This document shows positions 52,789 through 60,523 of a stretch of 64,000 bases of DNA, piece by piece. Source of the stretch: Bacteroidales bacterium (GTDB lineage: Bacteria > Bacteroidota > Bacteroidia > Bacteroidales > P3); assembly GCA_017480145.1 (NCBI GenBank), contig JAFVBF010000060.1, positions 26,482 to 90,481 on the forward strand, read 5' to 3'. The position numbers and the translations under genes were made by a program. Numbering within the stretch: position 1 is the stretch's first letter; each line of letters opens with the position of its first letter. The notes beneath the pieces are model-generated. The model saw only the letters and a list, made by a program, of their open reading frames with translations, had not been told where the DNA came from and made no database searches.

Positions 52789-54279
52789 TTAATCCAGAAG
52801 TAACAGTGTGCCGCGCCATTCATCGAGTGTGCCGTCTATGTAGCGGCAGCGCACCTGATATACATACACTCCTTGGGCCATTGGTTGCCCATTGTGGGTT
52901 CCGTCCCAGCATTGCGATGGGTCGTTGCTTTCAAACACCCTCATGCCCATCCGGTTGTAGATGTCCAGCCGGTAGTTGTCGCGCGTGATGAATCGGTAGC
53001 TGGGACAGAACTGGTTGTTGTCCACCCGTGATGGCGTGAAGATGTTGGGAAAGAAAGCTCCCTTACTGTCAGTGGAGGGCAGCACTATCACGGCTGCCGA
53101 AGAGCGTGTCTCGCGCAGGCCGCAGTGGTCATACACTCCGATGGTGTAGCTGTATCGACTGGCTTCCATGGGGCGTATTCCGTAGTCTTCGTATTCCAGT
53201 TGCCCGTCTTCCTCGAAGGGCAGCCAGGCAATGGGGACAAACTCCTCGCTGTCCGCCGCACGATAGAGGGTGTAGCCATCGGTGGCATAATCGGTGTCGG
53301 CCACGATGTTCAGCCGTACGGCTCCCCGCCCAAAATCATATTCGATGTGGGCGATATTCAGGTAGCGGGCGGTTTCGATGGAGTCGAAATGATAGATGGT
53401 TTCGTTGGAGAGGGCTTTGGTGCTCCTGTCATGGCTCACGGCAGTCACGGTGGCTCGCAGCCAGTCTACCTCGTCGGTCAGTGCGAGAGTTACGCTGCGG
53501 TCGTCATTACTGGGTACCGAGTCTTCCAGCACCACGCCGATGGGTTGTAACTCTACATGCAGCAGATAGTAGTCCACACCGCTGGGCATATTCTGATATT
53601 CGTTCCACCGAAAGGTCGCTGTGCGTGAGCATTCGGGAGCCGAGGCCTCCAGGACCAGATTGCCATAATAAGGAGTGAGCGGGCTGGCCTGAAAGCAGCT
53701 GTCGAAGGCCAGCACACGGTATTCGTGCGCTTCGTGTGCTTCGTGGTCCAGACACACGTAGGTGGTGTCTGTTCTACCCCACACGGTGTCGTAGTCTGTG
53801 CAGGGGTGCCCGGTGCATATGTAGTAGCCCATGATGTCGGCATCTGGCGAAGGATGCCACGACAGCAGGATGTGCTGTGAGGCGGGGTCCACCGTCACGC
53901 GGTCCACCGTACACCCCGACGTCGGCTTGTTGTCGCTAAAGGATTCTGCTGCATAAGGTGAAATCTGGTTTATGATGCTATAGTCGTCACTCCGGCGAGA
54001 GATGCGGAAAAAGACGGTGTCGCCGCATAGGTGGCGAGGCAGGCAGTAACGGTATTCGTGCTGCCATGTGGTGTCCACGATGTTGTATGCGTTCTCATTG
54101 TTATATCGCACGTTGATTGCATACAGGTGGGGGTTCACGGTGTCAAGGTCGGTCCACGTCAGCGAGGCACACAATCCCTCGGCCACCACCGTGAGGCGCA
54201 GCGAGTCTCCTATGGTGAGCTGCGCCTTGCTTAGTTCGACACAACTCAACAACACTATCAGAAAAAACAACTGTTTCAT
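52789..54279 (-). CDS. Secreted fibronectin-like protein with type IX (type B) sorting domain
   Basis: 496 residues from the ATG at 54279, beginning with a signal peptide (KQLFFLIVLLSCVELSKAQ). The middle (about 120-405) reads as several fibronectin type III-like beta domains (ILLSWHPSPDADIMGYYI, ATFRWNEY). The C-terminal ~90 residues (FFPNIFTPSRVDNNQFCP to LDEWRGTLLLLD) are the gliding-motility-associated type B domain. A short 9-base tandem repeat encodes HEAHEAHE near 200. Upstream of nadK by 21 bases. Confidence 0.82.
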   Translation of the reverse strand: MKQLFFLIVLLSCVELSKAQLTIGDSLRLTVVAEGLCASLTWTDLDTVNPHLYAINVRYNNENAYNIVDTTWQHEYRYCLPRHLCGDTVFFRISRRSDDYSIINQISPYAAESFSDNKPTSGCTVDRVTVDPASQHILLSWHPSPDADIMGYYICTGHPCTDYDTVWGRTDTTYVCLDHEAHEAHEYRVLAFDSCFQASPLTPYYGNLVLEASAPECSRTATFRWNEYQNMPSGVDYYLLHVELQPIGVVLEDSVPSNDDRSVTLALTDEVDWLRATVTAVSHDRSTKALSNETIYHFDSIETARYLNIAHIEYDFGRGAVRLNIVADTDYATDGYTLYRAADSEEFVPIAWLPFEEDGQLEYEDYGIRPMEASRYSYTIGVYDHCGLRETRSSAAVIVLPSTDSKGAFFPNIFTPSRVDNNQFCPSYRFITRDNYRLDIYNRMGMRVFESNDPSQCWDGTHNGQPMAQGVYVYQVRCRYIDGTLDEWRGTLLLLD

Positions 54280-54876
54280 CCGTACAGCATTATAACTTAT
54301 TTTGAATAAATATATTGCCCTGCCTTCCTCCAATGCGCAACAAAACGATGCTATATGCATTAGAACAGTCAGGGTCGCAGTGTAGCCATCCCTATTACGG
54401 AGGCTTCAAAATGCTAACTTACTTTATGGATGGTCGAGATTTCCCCCTTCTACGGGCGTGATTTTCGTTGGTTTAGAGATACATCTTCTTGCTACGGCAT
54501 GGCATTGTCATCGCGGTTATCCCGTTAGCTTCACTAAATCTTATTCCGCAAAGCATTGCTATCAAAAATGTATGTATCTGCATTCGAAAAGATGATTCGA
54601 GAAGTCGTTCAATGCAGTGATAGCGTTTGGATTGGGTCATTCCATAGGGACGTCATAATGGCAACTGACTGGAATTTGAGGATGCGGAGAAGAAACGGGG
54701 AAGTTTGTGCCAATGTTTTTTTGGGGGTGGAGGGGATGGATGTGTACGTATCTGGTAAAATGGAAATCTGAAGAACGTTGAATGTCTTTTATCCGCCGTC
54801 GGCCGATATAATGCCGTTGGTTATTTCTTTTAACTTTTTTTCAAAATGTTAAATTTTTTACTCCTTTGAATATCTG
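54280..54876. other. Intergenic region between divergent genes
   Basis: About 600 bases without a supportable gene. A 71-codon plus-strand frame at 54556-54771 has no similarity I recognise, no promoter element and compositionally ordinary sequence. The only regulatory signal seen is the tolC-gene -7 element at the right edge. Confidence 0.45.
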
Positions 54877-54885
54877 TATATTTGC
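54877..54885 (+). promoter_or_regulatory. -7 promoter element for the efflux operon
   Basis: TATATTTGC, an exact TAnnTTTGC match, ends 18 bases before the chosen TolC start, implying a very short 5' leader. Confidence 0.6.
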
Positions 54886-54903
54886 AATCTCAATAATGTG
54901 TTC

Positions 54904-56349
54904 ATGCATAGATTTAATACGCTTATACTTGGCTTGTTGAGTTTTTTTGCACTGCCCGTCTCGGCTCAGCAGGTTCTCACGTTGGATCAGTGCCATCAGT
55001 TGGCATTACAGTCGAATAATAGTATTAAGATTCTCAAAGAGAAAGCCGCCGAGTCAGAAGACTTGCGCAAACTGGCTCTCAGCGAGTTCTTCCCCCGTTT
55101 TTCGGCCAACGCCCTGTATCACTGGAATGAGAAGAACATCTCCATTCTGAGTGACCAGCAGAAGCAGAATCTATCCACTATCGGCGATCAGGCCACCAGC
55201 AATTTGGCCTCGGCCGTCCAGTCGCCCCTCCTGTCCTCCATTCTGGGGGCGGTTTTGGCAGAGCCGCTGTCAAATATGGCTTCCGACCTCAACGGTCTGG
55301 GACAACAGATTGTGGATGACTTTGACATAAGTTCACGCAATGTTTTCGTTGGGGGTGTCACCATGACGCAGCCCATCTTCTTGGGGGGCAAAATCCGCGA
55401 AGCCTACCGGATGGCTCGTCTTTCGGCTGAGCTGGCAGGCATTCAGTATGACAAGGGGCAGGAAGACCTGCTGGTTAGTGTCGATGAGGCTTACTGGCAT
55501 GTTGTCTCTCTGCAGCACAAGGTGGAATTGGCGCGCCAGTATTGCAAGTTGCTGGAGGATTTGAGCCGTGATGTGGATGCCATGGTGGAGGCCGAGGTGG
55601 CTACCCGTGCCGACCAAACCAAAGTGCGTGTCAATCTCAACGAGGCGCAGATGAAACTTACTCAGGCCATCAATGGGCTGGATATGTACAGGATGCTTCT
55701 CTTTCAGCTCTGTGACCTTGATTTGCGTGGCGACTATCAGATTGTAGAGGACTCTACGTGGGTCAACCTACAGTCCTATAGCAACATTAATATGCAGGCC
55801 GTATGGGACAGCCGTTCCGAATTGAAGATGTTGAACATTGCCGAGCAGATGGCGCATTCGACGGTCCGTCTGGCCGTCTCAAACCTGCTGCCGAACATTG
55901 CGGCTACGGCATCTTATCTCTGGACCAGTCCCAGTTTCTTCAACGGGGTGAGCAACAAGGTGGAGGGCATGATTACACTGGGCGTGGTGGCTAATGTGCC
56001 TCTCTGTCACCCCGATGCTGTTTACGGTGTGCGCATAGCCAAGCACAAACGCAACGAGGTTCTCTACCAGATTGAGGAAGCCAAGGAGAAGATAGAACTT
56101 CAGGTGACAAAGCTGAACTACGAACTTGAGGTGGCCAATAAGAAGTTGGTGCAGGCGCAGAGCAATCTGGTCAATGCCGAGGAAAATCTCAAACTGGCTC
56201 AGGAGTCGTTTGCCGCTGGCGTGATAAGTAGCAGCGACCTAATGGCGGCTCAGACGGCATGGATGTCGGCCAAGAGCGATGTGGTAGATGCCGAAGTGGA
56301 AATACGACTGGACTACCGCAATCTCTGTCAGGCAATGGGACGCAAGTAG
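54904..56349 (+). CDS. TolC-family outer membrane efflux protein
   Basis: 481 residues from the ATG at 54904; a GTG two codons earlier is possible. Signal peptide (FNTLILGLLSFFALPVSAQQ), then two OEP-type repeats of long helices: the first begins LTLDQCHQLALQSNNSIK, the second has RSELKMLNIAEQMAHSTVRLAVSNLLPNIAATASY. The C-terminal coiled coil holds AEENLKLAQESFAAGVISSSDLMAAQTAW. First gene of a four-gene export operon. Confidence 0.92.
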   Translation: MHRFNTLILGLLSFFALPVSAQQVLTLDQCHQLALQSNNSIKILKEKAAESEDLRKLALSEFFPRFSANALYHWNEKNISILSDQQKQNLSTIGDQATSNLASAVQSPLLSSILGAVLAEPLSNMASDLNGLGQQIVDDFDISSRNVFVGGVTMTQPIFLGGKIREAYRMARLSAELAGIQYDKGQEDLLVSVDEAYWHVVSLQHKVELARQYCKLLEDLSRDVDAMVEAEVATRADQTKVRVNLNEAQMKLTQAINGLDMYRMLLFQLCDLDLRGDYQIVEDSTWVNLQSYSNINMQAVWDSRSELKMLNIAEQMAHSTVRLAVSNLLPNIAATASYLWTSPSFFNGVSNKVEGMITLGVVANVPLCHPDAVYGVRIAKHKRNEVLYQIEEAKEKIELQVTKLNYELEVANKKLVQAQSNLVNAEENLKLAQESFAAGVISSSDLMAAQTAWMSAKSDVVDAEVEIRLDYRNLCQAMGRK

Positions 56350-56398
56350 GCCCCCGGCTGGTCTCTAAGAATCTTTGAACGGAAATAAACAACATATC

Positions 56399-57394
56399 AT
56401 GGAACGCAGCATAGAACAGAAAAACAAACGAAGCACGTGGATTGGACTGGGCGTGGTTCTCGCCTTGGTCCTTACCGTTGTCATCATCGGACAGGTACTC
56501 CTATCCCCCGAACCCGACTTGATGATGGGTGAGGTGGTTGCCAACGAATACCGTGTCTCCAACAAGGTGCCGGGTCGCATAGCCTATATCTATGTGGAAG
56601 AAGGAACGCAAGTCCGCATGGGCGACACGCTGGCCTATATCAGTAGCCCCGAGGTTGATGCCAAAATGGAGCAGGCCAAGGCCGCTCGCGCCGCCGCCAC
56701 GGCTCAGAGCAACAAGGCTCAGAATGGTGCACGCCAGCAGCAGATAGATGCAGCTTACGAGATGTGGCAGAAGGCCCTCGTGGGGGTCGATGTGGCCAAG
56801 AAGTCCTATGACCGTGTGCATCAGCTTTATGAAAAGCAGGTGGTGTCGGCCCAAAAGCATGACGAGGTAGAGGCGCAGTATAAGGCTGCTGTGGCCACGG
56901 CCAATGCTGCCAAGACGCAGTATGACATGGCTTTGGAAGGTGCACAGGCCGAGGACAAGGAAGCTGCTGCTGCATTGGTGTCCAAAGCCGATGGTGCCAT
57001 CGCCGAGGTCAGCAGCTATCAGAAAGATCGTTTGCTGGTGGCCCCCAATGATGGCGAGGTGGTTGAGGTCTATGTGAAGCGTGGCGACCTGGTGGGTACG
57101 GGTGGTCCAGTGCTCAGCATTCTCGATTTGAGTGATGTGTGGTTCAGTTTCAGCATACGTGAAGACCTGCTCAAGGGTCTTTCCGTCGGACAAGAGGTGG
57201 ATGTCGAGATTCCCGCGCTGGGCGAACAGACCTATCGTGGTCGCGTCACCTATATGCGGGCTATGGCCAGCTACGCCACATGGCGTGCCACCAAGGTTAA
57301 TGGCCAGTATGATGTCAAGAGTTTCGATGTCAAGGTGGTGCCGGATGGTCCTATTGAGGGTTTGCGTCCAGGCATGACGGCCATACTGAAATAG
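56399..57394 (+). CDS. HlyD-family periplasmic adaptor
   Basis: 331 residues from the ATG at 56399. One N-terminal membrane segment (about 14-36), a split biotinyl-lipoyl domain (YVEEGTQVRMGDTLAYISS and VAPNDGEVVEVYVKRGDLVGTGG), a long coiled-coil hairpin at about 85-200 rich in Ala/Gln/Lys, and a beta-barrel ending GLRPGMTAILK. Bridges the inner-membrane permeases to the TolC protein. Confidence 0.92.
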   Translation: MERSIEQKNKRSTWIGLGVVLALVLTVVIIGQVLLSPEPDLMMGEVVANEYRVSNKVPGRIAYIYVEEGTQVRMGDTLAYISSPEVDAKMEQAKAARAAATAQSNKAQNGARQQQIDAAYEMWQKALVGVDVAKKSYDRVHQLYEKQVVSAQKHDEVEAQYKAAVATANAAKTQYDMALEGAQAEDKEAAAALVSKADGAIAEVSSYQKDRLLVAPNDGEVVEVYVKRGDLVGTGGPVLSILDLSDVWFSFSIREDLLKGLSVGQEVDVEIPALGEQTYRGRVTYMRAMASYATWRATKVNGQYDVKSFDVKVVPDGPIEGLRPGMTAILK

Positions 57395-57415
57395 TTCGTA
57401 TCGCATACCTCTGCC

Positions 57416-58633
57416 ATGAATAGGTTTATCCGTTCCTTTCGACGCGAACTCCAGCAGATAGTTATTCATCCACGCTATCTGCTGCTGCTCACTGCGGGGC
57501 TGGTCTTTAGCTTCATCTTTTTTCTGACGTTCATGCGTGAGGGGCAGCCGCAAAAACTGCCGATAGCCATAGTCGATCAGGACGGAAGCTATTTGTCTCG
57601 CCGGCTGTGTCACGAGATTGACGCTACTCAGGGAGTCAGGGTTGTGGCTGTCTACCAGAACCACAATCAAGCCCGCGATGCCATGCAGCGGCAGCGCATT
57701 TTTGCCTTCCTCGAAATCCCCAAAGGAACCTATAATGATGTTTTGGGATTCAAACGACCCCACATCTCCCTTTATGCCAACAATGCCTATCTGCTGGGCG
57801 GCTCGTTCAGCTACAAGAGTCTGGCCACCATGACCAAACTCGCCTCTGGGGCTGTACAGCGTGAAATCCTGCGCAAGAAAGGTTATAGCGAGAAAGCCAT
57901 TTCGGGTCTCATACAGCCTGTAGAGCTTGACACTCATGCCATCAGCAATCCTACGACTAACTATCAGCCCTATATTCTTACCACTATGCTCCCGGGCATT
58001 ATCGGTGTCATGGTGCTGTTGCTTACTATTTTCCAATTACATCACTGGCTGCAGAACCCCTATGAACGATTACATGTCAGTGGTGGCGACCTTGCAGCGT
58101 CTATCTTTGGCAAATTGATGCCTTACACATTGTGGTTCAGTCTAATGGGGATAGTAGGTAATCTGGTCTTTTTTGGATTTTGCCATTACACCATGCTGGG
58201 CAGTTTCTGGATGTTGTCTTTGACCATGCTGCTCTTCATATTCGCCGTGCAGGGCATGGCGCTATTTCTTACTGGACTGCTGCCCGAGATGCATATGTCC
58301 ATCAGCATAGGCGCCATCTATGGGATGTTGTCTTTCACAATGTCTGGTTTTTCCTATCCTGCTATCAGTATGCCGGGCGGTATGCAGGCTTTCGGCTACA
58401 TCTTCCCACTCCGCCACTACTATCTTGCGTATGTTGATATCGCTTTGTATGGCAGCGGATTCCGTCAGTATATGCCTCATATTATAGCCTTGATTCTATT
58501 CCTTGTGCCGGGTATCATAGGCATCAGACTTATCCGCAGTCGGCTGAAGCGTGAAGGGGTCTTGGACCGTGTGGAGATGGAAGCCTTGAAACAGCAGGCA
58601 GAGCAAGGGGTTCTCGAATCCGAAATCGTCTGA
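57416..58633 (+). CDS. ABC-2 type transporter permease
   Basis: 405 residues: an N-terminal membrane segment (about 18-38), a large periplasmic loop (IAIVDQDGSYLSRRL), then five segments from about 185 to 375 in the YhgE/ABC-2 arrangement, with the PLRHYYLAYVDIALYG signature near 330. It follows hlyD by 21 bases and precedes a second permease. No ATP-binding domain. Confidence 0.9.
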   Translation: MNRFIRSFRRELQQIVIHPRYLLLLTAGLVFSFIFFLTFMREGQPQKLPIAIVDQDGSYLSRRLCHEIDATQGVRVVAVYQNHNQARDAMQRQRIFAFLEIPKGTYNDVLGFKRPHISLYANNAYLLGGSFSYKSLATMTKLASGAVQREILRKKGYSEKAISGLIQPVELDTHAISNPTTNYQPYILTTMLPGIIGVMVLLLTIFQLHHWLQNPYERLHVSGGDLAASIFGKLMPYTLWFSLMGIVGNLVFFGFCHYTMLGSFWMLSLTMLLFIFAVQGMALFLTGLLPEMHMSISIGAIYGMLSFTMSGFSYPAISMPGGMQAFGYIFPLRHYYLAYVDIALYGSGFRQYMPHIIALILFLVPGIIGIRLIRSRLKREGVLDRVEMEALKQQAEQGVLESEIV

Positions 58634-58658
58634 TATTGCTAATGAATGTATGCCATAA

Positions 58659-59867
58659 ATGATAAGACTCTATAACATAGTAAAAGATATCTGGGATGTG
58701 GCGGCATTGGAGCTGGATCGTATTTTCCACGACGGGGGAGTGGTGTTGCTGTTCTGTGTTGCCACGCTTATCTATCCCTGGATTTTCTCTTATGCCTACC
58801 AGAACGAATGTATTCGGAATTTGCCCATGGCCGTCGTCGACGACTCCCATAGCGTGGAGAGCCGTCGCTTTGCCAGCAAGCTGGATGCCACCCCCGAAGT
58901 CAATATCTGCTACAAGTGCAACACTATTGAGGAGGCTCATCGTCTCATGCAGCAACGTGCCATCAATGCTATTGTCTATTTCCCTAAAGACTATGGTACT
59001 CGGGTTGTTACTGGTGAGACTGCCCGTGCTTGCTTGTTTTGCGACATGAGCAGTTTCCTCTACTATCGCAGTGTCTTCACGGCTGCTAATGCCGTTTTGG
59101 TAGATGAGATGCAGTTTATAGAGGCCGACCGTTATTCTCGGGCCGGGCTTTCTGGCGAGAGCCGGGCCCAACTGGTGCAACCGATACAGGTTGATGATGT
59201 CAAACTCTATCTGCCTAATGGAGGCTTCACCAGTTTCCTTGTCCCAGCCTTGCTGGTACTGGTGCTCCATCAGACGCTCTTCCTCGGCATGTGTGTCCTC
59301 TATGGCACCACGCGCGAGAAACGGCTCATCGTACGCTCCGTACCTGCCCGTCTGCGCCATCAAGGCATTCTGTACCGTGTCACGGTGGGCCGCGCCTTGG
59401 CCTATCTCATCATTTATCTGCCCATGACGGCTATCAACTTGCTGCTGCTGCCCCGCATCTTCAATCTTCCGCATATCGGCAACCCCATGTCTATTGTGGT
59501 TTTCGTCATCCCATTTCTGTTAGCTGCCATTTTCTTCAGCATGACGATATGCAGTTTTGTGCGCAATCGCGATGCTGGCATCGTGGTTTGTATCTTCTTC
59601 AGTGTCATTCTGCTCTTTTTGTCAGGTGCCATTTGGCCACAAAGCAATATGCCTCGTTTCTGGCTTTATTTCTCTTATTTGTTCCCCTCCACGTTCGGTA
59701 TACAGGGCTTCATCCGCATCAATTCTATGGCGGCGACCCTCAGTCAGGTGAAATTCGAATACCTCATGCTCTGGCTTCAAGCCGTGGTCTATTTCTTCAC
59801 AGCCTCAGGAGCTTTGCACTATCTGCTGCATCTCCGCTCCGGACGACATGTCAGCGAGCGTATGTAG
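58659..59867 (+). CDS. ABC-2 type transporter permease
   Basis: 402 residues with the same topology as its neighbour: one N-terminal segment (about 25-45), a periplasmic loop beginning MAVVDDSHSVESRRFASKLD, and five C-terminal segments between about 185 and 385 (LVPALLVLVLHQTLFLGMCVLYG, YLFPSTFGIQGFIRIN). Probably pairs with the first permease as a heterodimer. No ATPase gene follows. Confidence 0.9.
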   Translation: MIRLYNIVKDIWDVAALELDRIFHDGGVVLLFCVATLIYPWIFSYAYQNECIRNLPMAVVDDSHSVESRRFASKLDATPEVNICYKCNTIEEAHRLMQQRAINAIVYFPKDYGTRVVTGETARACLFCDMSSFLYYRSVFTAANAVLVDEMQFIEADRYSRAGLSGESRAQLVQPIQVDDVKLYLPNGGFTSFLVPALLVLVLHQTLFLGMCVLYGTTREKRLIVRSVPARLRHQGILYRVTVGRALAYLIIYLPMTAINLLLLPRIFNLPHIGNPMSIVVFVIPFLLAAIFFSMTICSFVRNRDAGIVVCIFFSVILLFLSGAIWPQSNMPRFWLYFSYLFPSTFGIQGFIRINSMAATLSQVKFEYLMLWLQAVVYFFTASGALHYLLHLRSGRHVSERM

Positions 59868-59965
59868 TTTTTCTCCCTCTTTTGGGGTACCCGCAAACTC
59901 ATCCTATTGCATGGGGCGAGGATAGGGCTTGTCCCTAATCATTCTTGCCAAAAGGATCAATATGG

Positions 59966-59994
59966 GTATGGCCTCCATGTGTTGGCCATACTTT
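59966..59994 (+). terminator. Weak terminator after the efflux operon
   Basis: GTATGGCC (59966-59973) and GGCCATAC (59984-59991) are perfect 8-bp arms with a 10-base loop, followed only by TTTG, about 100 bases after the last stop. Confidence 0.45.
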
Positions 59995-60432
59995 GTATGC
60001 AGCACGGATTGCTCAAAGTCCCTCAACTTTCATAATCAAAATCCTACAATTTTAATGATGAAAACGCCACAGTTTTTATAATGAGAATTACTCAACCTTC
60101 TCTCTGTCTGTCTTTTTATTGGTATTCAATAGAAAAGTATTTTTTGTACGGCAAAAACATGGGTGGCGAGTCACAAAAAACGGGTTGCCGATAGGCTGTT
60201 GCAGGATAAACACGAAGAGATAGGGACCATACTTATCCGAGGTCCCAAATGGCGGGACGGCTATGCCTGCCAGCGCAAGGACCGGTGTGTGGGGCGTGCG
60301 GATGTATGAAAGATTGGTGCGCAAGGCTTGTGCCAGATTAGCAATATTGGGCGTGATGAATTTGGCGAGAAGTTGTCCTCGGCCATATCATAGGTCGATA
60401 GTTCTGTGTTGGTGCGTAATCTCCAGTTCGGG
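59995..60432. other. Unassigned interval before the surface-protein terminator
   Basis: No gene can be supported. On the minus strand one frame, broken once by TGA, stays open from about 60461 to 60088 (FITPNIANLAQALRTNLSY... region) without a good start codon or a family I know; a plus-strand frame overlaps it. It may be a decayed gene or chance. Confidence 0.3.
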
Positions 60433-60470
60433 AAAAGAGGATGTCCCAAGTCTTTTTCGAGACACCCTCA
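60433..60470 (-). terminator. Intrinsic terminator of the leucine-rich-repeat gene
   Basis: On the minus strand GAGGGTGTCTCG pairs with TGGGACATCCTC (12 pairs including G-T), followed by TTTT. It lies about 55 bases after the stop codon at 60524. Confidence 0.75.
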
Positions 60471-60523
60471 TCTTATTGAGGTTCAGCACTGCGGAGGTAG
60501 ATGGCGGTCCGCTGTGTTTCCTG

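Noticed and set aside
54556-54771. 71-codon plus-strand frame in the region upstream of the TolC-family gene
   Set aside because: No similarity, no promoter element nearby, and the TolC gene has its own -7 element further on; kept as intergenic.
56501-58036. 511-codon minus-strand frame opposite hlyD and the first permease
   Set aside because: Spans two real plus-strand genes with recognised domains; no start signal, signal peptide or domain of its own.
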